DNA from: Streptomyces viridochromogenes DSM 40736
GTDB taxonomy: Bacteria > Actinomycetota > Actinomycetes > Streptomycetales > Streptomycetaceae
Length of the DNA stretch: 64,000 nucleotides
Direction of reading: 5' to 3'
NCBI RefSeq assembly: GCF_000158955.1
Contig: NZ_GG657757.1
Span: forward strand, 6,654,769-6,718,768
The notes beneath the pieces were generated by a model. That model was not told the DNA's origin. It saw only the letters and a list, made by a program, of their open reading frames with translations, and searched no databases. A program made the translations under genes and the position numbers. Shown in pieces: positions 8,650 through 18,000 of the stretch. How positions within the stretch are numbered: position 1 is the stretch's first letter; every line of letters begins with the position of its first letter.

Positions 8650-9710
8650 CCGATGTCCAGTTCCGTACGGAGGGCCGGGCCGCCCACATCGTCCTCAACC
8701 GGCCCAAGGCCCTCAACTCCCTCACCCACGCCATGGTGCGCCGCATCGACGAGGCGCTGACCGACTGGGAGCAGGACCCGGCCGTCGAGACCGTCGTCAT
8801 CACCGGTGCGGGGGAGCGCGGCCTGTGCGCGGGCGGCGACATCCGCCGCATCCACGACGACGCCCGCGACGGGGACGGCACCGCCTCGGCCGCGTTCTGG
8901 CGCGACGAGTACCACCTCAACGCCCGCATCGCCCGCTACCCCAAGCCCTACGTCGCCGTCATGGACGGCATCGTCATGGGCGGCGGCGTCGGCGTCTCCG
9001 CGCACGGCAGCGTCCGGGTCGTCACCGAGCGGTCGAGGATCGCCATGCCCGAGACCGGCATCGGTTTCGTCCCGGACGTCGGCGGCACCTACCTGCTCGC
9101 CCTCGCCCCGGGCGAACTCGGCACGTACCTCGCGCTGACGGGCGCGCAGATCGGCGCCGGGGACGCACTGCTGTGCGGGCTCGCCGACCACTACCTGCCG
9201 TCCGAGGCGCTGGGGCGGTTCGTCGACGACCTCGCCGGCACGCCCGTACGGGGAGCTCTGGACCGGCATGTGAGGCCCGCACCGGGAGGGGAACTGGCCG
9301 GGCAGCGGGAGTGGATCGACTCGTGCTTCGCCTCCGACACGGTCGAGGAGATCGTGGAGCGGCTGCTCGCGCACGGCGACCCGGGGGCCAAGGAGACCGC
9401 CGAGACCCTGCTCGCCCGGTCGCCCACCTCGCTCAAGGTCACCCTGACCGCCCTGCGCCGTGCCCGCCGACTCGGCTCACTGGAGCGGGTGCTGGAGCAG
9501 GAGTACCGGGTCTCCTGCGCGACACTGAGCACGCCCGACCTGGTCGAGGGCATCCGTGCCCAGGTCATCGACAAGGACCGCAACCCCCGCTGGTCACCGC
9601 CGACTCTCGGCGAGGTCACCGACGCGGACGTGGAGCGTTTCTTCGTCTCCCTCGGCGCGCGCGAACTCGGGCTCACCGGTTCCGGCACCACGGAGTGGGT
9701 GGCCTGGTGA
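8646..9710 (+). CDS. 3-hydroxyisobutyryl-CoA hydrolase (enoyl-CoA hydratase/isomerase family)
   Basis: A 354-aa cytoplasmic thioesterase of valine catabolism, hydrolysing 3-hydroxyisobutyryl-CoA to 3-hydroxyisobutyrate. The GTG start overlaps the stop of the dehydrogenase remnant. The crotonase core is intact: LNRPKALNSL, the oxyanion-hole segment LCAGGDIR, MDGIVMGGGVGVS, and PETGIGFVPDVGG with the conserved catalytic Glu. The family-specific C-terminal half, with LSTPDLVEGIRAQVIDKDRN followed by PRWSP, separates it from ordinary enoyl-CoA hydratases. The upstream acyl-CoA dehydrogenase that would supply the same pathway is destroyed here, so the gene survives as a solo copy. Confidence 0.9.
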   Translation: MTDVQFRTEGRAAHIVLNRPKALNSLTHAMVRRIDEALTDWEQDPAVETVVITGAGERGLCAGGDIRRIHDDARDGDGTASAAFWRDEYHLNARIARYPKPYVAVMDGIVMGGGVGVSAHGSVRVVTERSRIAMPETGIGFVPDVGGTYLLALAPGELGTYLALTGAQIGAGDALLCGLADHYLPSEALGRFVDDLAGTPVRGALDRHVRPAPGGELAGQREWIDSCFASDTVEEIVERLLAHGDPGAKETAETLLARSPTSLKVTLTALRRARRLGSLERVLEQEYRVSCATLSTPDLVEGIRAQVIDKDRNPRWSPPTLGEVTDADVERFFVSLGARELGLTGSGTTEWVAW

Positions 9711-9716
9711 GAAGGC

Positions 9717-10112
9717 CGGTCATTGTTCTGTTCTTGGCTTCGCGAGCGGCGTCCTCGCGCATCGCGCGCGCATCCTCGGCCATCTTCTTCGCCGCGTCCA
9801 GCGCGCTCTGCGCGTCATTGACGGCCGGCGCCGCGTTGGTCTGCGCCGTCTTGGCGTGCTGAACGTCCCGTGTGGCCGCCCGCACCTTCGCCTCATCCGG
9901 CTTGTCGGCGTCGGACTTACTGCCGGTCGGGTCGTCCTCGTACTTGTCGGCCTCCTTGGACGCCCGGGTCACCCAGGAGTCGGCCGACGAGACCTCGACT
10001 CCTCCGAGGAGAGGTCCGCGCGGGCCTCGCGTGACCTCACCAGCGCTCCGTTCGCCAGCGCTTGGGCGCGCTCCAGCTTCGGCCAGAGGTCCGAGTGGGC
10101 GTCGCCGTCTCA
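9717..10112 (-). pseudogene. Internal fragment of a T7SS/WXG-type coiled-coil protein, frameshifted
   Basis: Leftward, 10112 to about 9995 reads DGDAHSDLWPKLERAQALAN...SREARADLSSEES. A frame change near 9995 then leads into SSADSWVTRASKEADKYEDD, PTGSKSDADKPDEAKVR and a long Ala-rich helix (NDAQSALDAAKKMAEDARAM) ending AKN near 9717. This pattern belongs to the N-terminal helical domain of large Streptomyces proteins resembling type VII-secreted polymorphic toxins, usually followed by a toxin domain. Start, toxin part and stop are missing. It lies between two unrelated intact genes and is the only content of this 440-bp gap. Family assignment is from memory of the motif. Confidence 0.6.
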
Positions 10113-10150
10113 GCAAAGTTACTTGATCTCCTGCTCGTAGACTCGGGGGT

Positions 10151-11335
10151 GTGAGCCGCAACGAAGTGCCGCCCGGCGACGCCGCTTGCGAACGACATCG
10201 CCAGGAGCGGCCCGGGCCGGAATCGCAGCGTCTGGGTGAGCTCGGGCCGGAAGGAATGTACGAAGCGGCGGAGCGACTGTGCCGGACGGAGGGCGGCGAC
10301 GGGCCCCGTGGAGCCTCCGTGGCGTGGACTGTGGGGCGGATCGCCGAGACCCTCGCCGACACGCGTTCGCGGGACGCTGTGAGGTTTGCTGCGGACCTTG
10401 TGGGACGGCTGCTGCCCGAAGAGGCCATGCCCCCTGGCGAGGGCGACCGATTGCTGCGGTCCGTGGCCGCGAAGCTCGTCAAGGCTCAGCACCTGCGGGA
10501 CATCGAGCCTCTGTTCGGCGAGTTGCCGGACGGGATCCAGGGGTCGGCGGTCGAGATGCGGGCCTGTCTCCTCGGAGAGCTGGCGCTGATCGGCTCGGGG
10601 ACCGGCCGGCGCTCCCTGGACGCGTACGCCGAGAAGCTGGGTGAGCTGGGGCACCCGCTGGCTCGGCTGCCCAGGACGCGACTGGACATCGAGCATCGGT
10701 TCGGGGTTCGTGTCCGGGGGCTGGGCTCGATCAAGACCGCGAAGCAGCTTCGGTCGCGTTTCCCGGAGGCTCCTTCGACCGACGGCGGTGCGGTCGCCGG
10801 TCGCGGTGCCGGGGACGCTCGGGACGACGGACGGGCGAACGCGGCTGCCCAACCCTTCCGGGCCGGCGGATGGGCCCGTGAGACCGAGGCACGGTTCTTC
10901 ACGCTGCCGAGCCCGCTCAGCCCCGACGACTTCGGCATCTCCTTCATCAAGGAACTGCCCTTGCGCTGTCTGGCGAGTGAGGGCAGCCGCCGGGGAAGCG
11001 CGCTCGCCTGCGCGACGACACCCGACGATGTTCTCAACGAACTCTTCTCGGCTTCGTACGTCGGCGGAGTGAACGGCCAGGGGCAGGGCGGTGCGTACGC
11101 GCGGCTGTACGCCTGGGAGGGTTTCTACGCGCTCATGGGATTGCCCACCGGGGTACCTCTCCTGGAAGCGGTGCGGCGCGCGGCAGATCACCGGTGGCTG
11201 CGGTTCATGGCGTTCACGGACTGGTTCCACCATGACACCTCGGACCTGGCTTTCGCCGTGCTCGATCCCACCCGGACTCGGGTCGCGGTGCTGGCGGCGA
11301 CCGATACCGACGTCGACCGCGACGTTCTCGGGTAG
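10151..11335 (+). CDS. DUF6183-like protein
   Basis: A 394-aa protein of unknown function. The GTG start is preceded by a G-rich stretch (CGGGGGT). The second half carries the pattern I associate with DUF6183: an ACATTPDDVLNELFSASYVG block, GAYARLYAWEGFYALMGLP, then WLRFMAFTDWFHHDTSDLAF and the ending AVLAATDTD. The N-terminal half is helical (VEMRACLLGELALIG). There is no signal peptide or membrane helix, so it is probably cytoplasmic. Such genes are common as singletons in accessory parts of Streptomyces genomes. It stands alone, with a 185-bp gap to the next gene. Confidence 0.7.
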   Translation: MSRNEVPPGDAACERHRQERPGPESQRLGELGPEGMYEAAERLCRTEGGDGPRGASVAWTVGRIAETLADTRSRDAVRFAADLVGRLLPEEAMPPGEGDRLLRSVAAKLVKAQHLRDIEPLFGELPDGIQGSAVEMRACLLGELALIGSGTGRRSLDAYAEKLGELGHPLARLPRTRLDIEHRFGVRVRGLGSIKTAKQLRSRFPEAPSTDGGAVAGRGAGDARDDGRANAAAQPFRAGGWARETEARFFTLPSPLSPDDFGISFIKELPLRCLASEGSRRGSALACATTPDDVLNELFSASYVGGVNGQGQGGAYARLYAWEGFYALMGLPTGVPLLEAVRRAADHRWLRFMAFTDWFHHDTSDLAFAVLDPTRTRVAVLAATDTDVDRDVLG

Positions 11336-11520
11336 CGGGAAGTCGTCCCTGGCGTTTCCGTTCCAGGCCAGTCTCACCGGCCCCGTCACGCCCATCTGTC
11401 CTCAACCGTTGATTCGTCCGTGTGACATGGCCTCGTCTTGTGCGTCGGCGTCCGGTCGGCGCGGGAACACTGCGGCCGACGGGTCGCTCGGCCCGGTGTG
11501 CTGCCCAGAGAGGTGCCAAG

Positions 11521-12084
11521 GTGAATCGCCTGACGATGAGGGCCGCCGTGCTTGCGGCGGCCGCCATGTTCGGATTGGTCTCTCCGCTGCCCGCCGCCGG
11601 GGCCGCGGAGCCCCTCCACGGGGCCCGGTCACAGCAGGCCGCACAGCGCCCCACGTACAGCCCGAACATCGACTACATCACGTGTGAGATCAACAAGGAG
11701 CGGGCCGGTCAGGGCCTGCCGGCGCTTCGGATCTCCGAGCGCGCGTCCGACGTGGCGAGGAGTCACGCAGCCGACATGAACAAGCTGGGGCGGCTCAGCT
11801 TCGTCGGCAGCGACGGCAGGAACACGCGGGACCGGCTCAACGATGCCAGTCTCTTCTCCTCGTACTACAGGGAGCACCTGCTCTACGGCTACAACCACGA
11901 CGGATGGTTCGTGGACAAGGCCACCGACCCGGCCCCGGAGAACGGGTTCTACAAGCGGCTGATGAGCCGGGACGTCGTGGCCTTCAGCCTGGGCTACGAC
12001 AACCTGTACTGGGACGTGCTCCTCCTGGGGCCGCACCGCCGTCTGGTGACCAGGGCCGCGGCCTGCGGTGGGAGCGCCGGCTGA
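11521..12084 (+). CDS. Secreted CAP-domain (SCP/PR-1-like) protein
   Basis: A 187-aa exported protein. GTG at 11521 follows GAGAGG and gives a signal peptide (MRAAVLAAAAMFGLVSPLPA...GAAEP). The mature part starts with a short linker and then the CAP fold: ITCEINKERAGQGLPALRIS, then ARSHAADMNKLGRLSFVGSD with the conserved His and DM of the cavity, and a C-terminal sheet (GYDNLYWDVLLLG). Bacterial CAP proteins are extracellular and of poorly defined function. Two Cys (ITCEI, AACGG) could pair. A hairpin right after the stop probably ends transcription. Confidence 0.8.
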   Translation: MNRLTMRAAVLAAAAMFGLVSPLPAAGAAEPLHGARSQQAAQRPTYSPNIDYITCEINKERAGQGLPALRISERASDVARSHAADMNKLGRLSFVGSDGRNTRDRLNDASLFSSYYREHLLYGYNHDGWFVDKATDPAPENGFYKRLMSRDVVAFSLGYDNLYWDVLLLGPHRRLVTRAAACGGSAG

Positions 12085-12085
12085 T

Positions 12086-12110
12086 CCGAGGGGTCACACG
12101 AGACCCTCGG
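12086..12110 (+). terminator. Hairpin after CAP gene
   Basis: CCGA pairs with TCGG and GGGTC with GACCC around a 6-nt loop, with one bulged G, starting 2 bp after the stop codon. No T-run follows, which is usual for high-GC actinobacterial terminators. It may insulate the CAP gene from the downstream island. Confidence 0.5.
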
Positions 12111-12622
12111 CTCGGGCAGGTCACGCCAGGGGCCCCGGTCCGCAACCGCCCAGCGCGCTGTTGACCACCTGGCGGTGATCCCGTCACGGCCTCCCACGGC
12201 CGTCAACCCGCGGCGCAGTGGTGCCATCCGCTCGCACGCTGCATCCGTCAGCTCACCCCACCCACCACAAGATCAGAGACGACTTCCTGACGGGCGACTT
12301 GAGCTTCCTGCTCGTGAACAGCCTGTCGCCACAGGGATCCTCTCAGCCGAGCTTGCCCGAGCCGTGCCGGTCGAGTGTGCTCAGTGCCCTCGCCAACGCT
12401 TCACCATGCTCGTAGGACCCCCGCAACAAGCTCTACAGCGGCGTGCCCGACCTTCATGTCCTTCAGGTGCGCTCACCCATGCGCCGCTTCGGCGCATACG
12501 CCCTGAACAAGAAGCTCGGCCATCGCAAAGTGATGAAAGTGCCACAGGAACCCCAAGCGCGGGCATAGTCTGCGGGATTACCGCAGGCGGGCCGGGGTGA
12601 CCTGTAGTGCGGCGGAGGTGTC
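12111..12622. other. Intergenic stretch at the left border of island A
   Basis: About 510 bp without a confident gene. From about 12421 one frame reads RNKLYSGVPDLHVLQVRSPM and ends KVMKVPQEPQARA at a TAG; it looks like a C-terminal remnant of a protein I cannot name. A GGAGGTGTC ribosome-binding site at the right end serves the next gene. No tRNA, attachment site or transposase was seen that would explain insertion of the island. Confidence 0.4.
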
Positions 12623-14929
12623 ATGGGTGGGGACCCGTACGTGTCAGCAACGATCGGCGAACGCGGGGGGACGGGGGTACCGGATCCGTACGGTGACTGC
12701 GCCCTGCTGAGCTCTGTCATGACGAAGGGCTACGACGCCGTACCCGACGAGGAACGGGATCGGCTGCGGCGCTATCTCGAGGCCGTTGTCGCGGCCCGTC
12801 CGGCGCCGGTGCACACCACCGTCGCCTTCAACGCCGTGTACTTCGGGTACGACCTCGGAGGTGACGGCTACGGCGGCAGCCCACTGCGTCTCGACGACTT
12901 CCCCGTGATCACCTTCGGCGAGTGTGCTCCCGTGCTCCCGGTCGGTGCCATGGTGTGTGTCGCTACCGGATCGGACCCGCTGTACGCCGAGATCGTCCAT
13001 CGGGAGGGTGCCCACCCGCAGGTGGGGGCCCTCGGTGACGTACCGGCCTGGGTGTCGGGGGCGCCGGCGGGTGCCGAGGGCCCGGGCGCGCCGGGAACCG
13101 ATGCCGAGCCACGGCGTAGGGAACTCCTCGTCCCGGATCTCCACGCCTTCGGCCCGGCCCTGAGCCTGTCACCGGCCCAGCTCCACCGCTTACGCACGCG
13201 CCGGCGCTGGATCAACGAGGACGGGCATGTCGTCGTCGACGTGTGCTATCCGTCCCCGGAGGCGGCCCGGCGCGATGACCTGACGACCTATGCGGACCAT
13301 CTTCTGACGACGGCACGGGAGCAGTTGCTCAGTCCCTTCGTTCCCGTGTCACTCGCCGCTCTGGTGGGCGGCACGCACGACGACGACCTGCGCGCGGGGC
13401 TGCTCGGTCTCCTCGACACGGTGCGGGGGATCCTCGACTCCAGCGCCGAGTTGCGCACCTGGGGTCACTACGCCATGACCCGGGCCTCCCTCGCGGACTG
13501 CTGGCGGGACACCGGACCGTTGGGCGGCGACGACCTCAGGTCGCTCGCCGCAGCGGTGGAACGCGCGGCCACCCCGGGGAGACGGCGCTACGGTCTCACC
13601 GCTCCGGTCACCGTGTACACAGCGGTCGGACCGCGGCTTCGCGGGTTCCCGGGCGCGGCCGAACGCCTCAGGGGAGTGGGGTACGCCGCGGCGGTCTGCC
13701 GGGCGAACGTGGCACTCGCCGATGTCGTCCAGGGAGACAGCGACCACGGGCTGTTCGAGAACGGATCCCGGATCACTCTCGACGACGCCTTCGAGGGCGG
13801 GGGCGTGTGGCGGTCCCACCATCCCGGTGACGCGGAGGCACCCGGGGGTCCCCTGACCCCCGGCGGACGCGGCTGGAAGTCCACGTTGCCCGAGGCCCAG
13901 TCGGAGCCGGAGCCGGAGCCGGGAGCGGAGCCCGACCCGATCGATCTGCCCCTCGCCGACGACGCCGCCCTCGGCACCGGCGATCTCCTGCGGCACGACG
14001 CGCAGGAGACCGTCTGGCGGGCACCCCTGCGGCTGGCCCATCTCATCGACGGCTGGTTTCCCTTGCATCCGTACGTCGTGCAGGAACTTCGTCGGTCCCA
14101 GGGCGCGCCCCCCGCGATAGTCCTCGAACTCGACCATGCCGGTGAGGTGTTGGACGAGAAGGAGGCGACACAGGAAGTCACCGCTGAACTCGTCGGCGAA
14201 TCGGGCCGGTTGACCGGAATAGCCTGGCCTCACGACTTCTTCCCCGGCCTGATGCTTGAGTTGCGCCGTCTCCACGGCGACACGGTGATCCACCTGGCCA
14301 CGACGCTGCTCGAGGAACGGTTCCAGGTCGGCGATCGCGAGACCGGGCACGGTTACGACCCTCGTGTGCTCACCAGGGAGGACGTCCCGGGGAGTGATCG
14401 CCACGGTGACAGCGCGGTCGGACTCGGCCCACGCCTGCTGGTGATGCGCACCGTGCGCCGTTGCGGTCTGCTCACCTTGGACGGTCATGCCCTGATGGAC
14501 CGTTCGGCCCTGCCGAGCGCGGTCTACGGACGTCGACCGGTCCGGTCACAGGCCGCCGCCCTGGAATCGGCGGTCGCGGAACTCCTCGCCGAACGGCTCC
14601 TGGAGCCGGTCCTCGGCAGCCGAGACGCCTGGGGCCAACCGCACTTCCCCGCCCGGGACAGGGAGGCGACGATACCGCTCATCGGCTACCGCCCGGCACG
14701 ACGGCGAGTGATACGCCCCTGGGGCGGGACGGATACGGAACCGGGCGGCGCAGGCCCGCTGTCCGCCCAGTTGGTCTCCGGCCACCTCCGCCGTCTGCGG
14801 CCGGGTTGCTCGCCCAGCGGTGCCCAGCGAGCGGCCTTCCGGGAGTACTGCCGCAGGCTCGGCAAGGCGGACGGCTGGGAACTGCCCTACGGCTACACCT
14901 TCGTCACCGAGCACATACGCGGCCGCTGA
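12623..14929 (+). CDS. Unrecognised 768-aa protein, first gene of island A
   Basis: ATG at 12623 follows a strong GGAGGTG site. There is no signal peptide or membrane segment. What is visible: an N-terminal region of about 170 aa with mixed alpha/beta character (VPDPYGDCALLSSVMTKGYD), a helical middle (LRAGLLGLLDTVRGILD), an acidic EPEPEPGAEPDP linker near 430-440, a second globular half, and a compact C-terminal stretch (LRRLRPGCSPSGAQRAAFRE...PYGYTFVTEHIRGR) that looks like a small separate domain. I see no P-loop, nuclease, kinase or protease motif. Its position 107 bp before the giant NTPase gene, on the same strand, suggests the two work together. Function is unknown. Confidence 0.7.
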   Translation: MGGDPYVSATIGERGGTGVPDPYGDCALLSSVMTKGYDAVPDEERDRLRRYLEAVVAARPAPVHTTVAFNAVYFGYDLGGDGYGGSPLRLDDFPVITFGECAPVLPVGAMVCVATGSDPLYAEIVHREGAHPQVGALGDVPAWVSGAPAGAEGPGAPGTDAEPRRRELLVPDLHAFGPALSLSPAQLHRLRTRRRWINEDGHVVVDVCYPSPEAARRDDLTTYADHLLTTAREQLLSPFVPVSLAALVGGTHDDDLRAGLLGLLDTVRGILDSSAELRTWGHYAMTRASLADCWRDTGPLGGDDLRSLAAAVERAATPGRRRYGLTAPVTVYTAVGPRLRGFPGAAERLRGVGYAAAVCRANVALADVVQGDSDHGLFENGSRITLDDAFEGGGVWRSHHPGDAEAPGGPLTPGGRGWKSTLPEAQSEPEPEPGAEPDPIDLPLADDAALGTGDLLRHDAQETVWRAPLRLAHLIDGWFPLHPYVVQELRRSQGAPPAIVLELDHAGEVLDEKEATQEVTAELVGESGRLTGIAWPHDFFPGLMLELRRLHGDTVIHLATTLLEERFQVGDRETGHGYDPRVLTREDVPGSDRHGDSAVGLGPRLLVMRTVRRCGLLTLDGHALMDRSALPSAVYGRRPVRSQAAALESAVAELLAERLLEPVLGSRDAWGQPHFPARDREATIPLIGYRPARRRVIRPWGGTDTEPGGAGPLSAQLVSGHLRRLRPGCSPSGAQRAAFREYCRRLGKADGWELPYGYTFVTEHIRGR

Positions 14930-15036
14930 GGGTGTCCAAGGCTTCCTCTGGCCTCACGCTCACCTCCTCTCCCAAGCTCCGCGGCATTGGGTGAGCCGAT
15001 CCCGTAGAGCCAGCCACAGAAACGGAGTTCGTATAC

Positions 15037-18000
15037 ATGCATGACCGCTACCACGTCGTGACGGGGCCGCCGTTGTCCCCGCCGGGCGTCTCGGCCGAGG
15101 AACTCTCAGGCTTGGCCGCCGCCCTCAACGCCTTGGAGCACCCGGCCGCCGCCGCTCTGAGCGACCTCACGGTCGACATGGTGGAACTCGCCTTCAACTC
15201 TCTGCCGCCCAAGGACCGGCAGAAGTTGCTCGGCAACCTGGGCATCCGCATGGCGGCCCCTCGACGGGCCGGCCATGCGCTGTGTCAGGACGTTCTCGCC
15301 CGGCTGCGGCGCGAAGCCCGGCAACGCGCCTGCAACTGCGGGCTCAGGGGTCTCACCCAGACGGTGATGGACCAGCTCGTCGCGTTTGTCATAGCGTCGG
15401 ACGGCGAGTCCGCTGCCGACCCCGTTTCCCGGTGGGGAGCGACGCTGGTCCGGGCCACGGTGTTCGCGTGGTGCAATGCCTCCGTCGCCGATGCCCACAT
15501 CCTTGCCTGGGCTGCGGACCAGGACTGGTTCGTGGCGATGGCCGGCGAGAACGAGGGGGCACGGCTCTCCGCTGTCGCTGAGGTGGCACGGTCGATCGCG
15601 GCGGCGTACCCGGGTTTCCTGTCCGGTGTGGTGCAGGAGGAGCAGGAGCAGGGGCCGCCGCTCGCGGCCTCCTCGAACGAGATGTCCGGAACCGCGGCCG
15701 ACGACCGGCCCTTCGGGGCGAGACGGCCCGACGAGGTCTGCGGGGAGCTGGAACTCGCCCTCGCCCGAGCCCGGCAAGCCGTGGAGAAAGTGGCGGACGC
15801 GGTTGCGGACGGCCGCCCTCCGCAGGACGAGGACCTGGTACCGCTGACCGCGCTGAGCGCGGTGTTCGACAGCGCCGAGGCGGTGTTCCGCGCGACGGGG
15901 ATCGAGGGGGTGCCTCGTCGGCTGGAGGACATGACGCGCGCCGCGCAGGCCCACCGGGCGGCGCACGAACATGACCTTCGGACACGGGAGACCCTGCGAG
16001 AACTGCTGGCTGTCGTCTGCCGCCCGGACAGCCCCGCGGCCTCTGCCGCCGAAGCCGTGAGAGGCGCGGCCCGCCGTCTGCTGGACACACCGGTGTGGGA
16101 GCAGGCGCAACGGGAGGAGGGCGCCGCACTCACCGCCTTGGCCAAGCTCATCCGTCTGGGGCGGCAGGCGGACGCCGCGGCGGAGATCCTGGCTCTGCAG
16201 GAGCAGGTCGTGCGGGGGCTGCCCGCCTGTGCCATGGCGGCGGTCATGGCTCCGGAACTGACGTTGCCCCAGTTGAAGGCCCCCGATCAGGCCCTCGATC
16301 AGGCCCTCGATCAGGGCCTCGATCAGGGCCTCGCGCAGGCGGAGGCAGAGGCCGGCGATCCCGCCGAGAGTACGGTGATCGAGCAGCGCGAGGCCGGCCG
16401 GGAGGGTGAACGGGCGGACGGGGAGGCGACGGGAGTGTCCGCCGACCGCTCCACGCGGGGAACCGCGCCTGACCCCGCCCCCGGTACGGAAGCCGCCGAG
16501 CCCGTTGCGGCGGTCCCCGGTGAGGCCGACACCGGCGACGCGCTGACCGAGACACGTACCTCCAGTGACCCGGCACCGCTCGTTTCCCCGGACGGTGACG
16601 CCGCGCCCACGCCTACCGTCGACGGTCCGAGCAGGCCACACGACCGGCACGCGAAGGCTCCGGAAGCGGCTCCCGTGCCGCAATCGGCTCCCGATCCGGA
16701 GACGGCTCCCGCGCCGGTCACGGCCATGACCGAAGACGAGGCAGACGAGGAGGAGACCGACGCCGAGCGGGCTCTGGCGCGGCTCGTCGTCGAGCGGCGC
16801 TTCGGACTCGCCCACCATGTGGCACGTGCCGGCGGCCACCCCGAGCCGCAGGTGGCGGCGCTCCGCCTGGCCGGTGCCGCCGCGCTGCTGACCTCCGGCG
16901 ACAGCCAGGGCGCCCGGCTGACCACGGGCCTGCTCCAGCAGTACGGCGCACACGCGAGCCATGACACGGAGGGCAGCGAGCTCCTGCTGCTGCCCGCCCT
17001 GCTGCGTACGGCACTGGTCACCGGCGACCACCTGGCGGGCGCCCAGCTCAAGGCGCTGGTGCCCCGTCTGCCGGACCGGCTTGCCGAGGCCGCGGCCGCT
17101 GTCGCCGACCGTGCCCTCAGCGGTGTGCTCATGATCGCCTCCCCGTTGGTCGTCATCGCCGATGTCTCCGAGACGGAGGCCCGGCTGCGAGAGCTCGGCG
17201 AGCAGTGCCGTGCGCTGCTGGTGCCGCCGAAGCTGCGGTTCGCGCGGGCGACGGAGATCGCCAAGCGCTGGCTGGCCCCTGACGGCGGAATGCTCGGATC
17301 GCTGCTGACGACCGTGGTCCGCGATCAGCGCGACGCGGTACCGCAGGTGCGGGACCAGGCCGAACGCCTGTCGAAGCTGACCGAGATCAACAACGAGATC
17401 GACCGAATGGACCGCAAGCACCGCTCGGTCAGCGGCAAGCCGCTCCAAGGCTCCGGGCGTCAGGACCTGGTGCACCTCGTGGAGCGGGCTGTCGGACTGG
17501 TCAAGGAGTGGTGTCTGGCGGTCGACGGTATCCGCCGCGGCGATCGCTCCGACAGCAACAGGGCGGTCAAGGAGATCTCCTCCCTGCGCCGGTCGCTGCT
17601 GGACGGCAAGGATGCGGTGATCGCGGAGCTGGAACAGCTGGCGCGGCGCTCGGGTGCCGACGCCGCCGCAACCGCCTGGGCTGCACGCGCCTCCATGGAG
17701 GAGCTGTTCGCCCTGCTGGCCGGTGACTCCGCGACCACACGTCCCGGCGGTTCGATGGTCCCCGAGAAGGTGTTGGACGCGGAACTGCTGAAGGTCTGCG
17801 ACACCCCGGACGAGCGGCCCTCGCTCGACCTGCTCCTCACCGCGGTCGACCGCACCTGGCAGGACGCCCTCACCGAGCGGCTCTCCCGCGATGCCTTCAG
17901 CGCCGCCCGTACCGTCGTCGAGTTGGCTGGACGTGGGCTGCTGCCCGCCGCGCAGTCCGGCGATTTCACCCCGCCCACCCTGGCCGATATCGACGAGCAG

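Noticed and set aside
12421..12570. Possible C-terminal gene piece ending KVMKVPQEPQARA
   Set aside because: Moderate codon bias only and no family recognised; noted in the intergenic entry rather than called.
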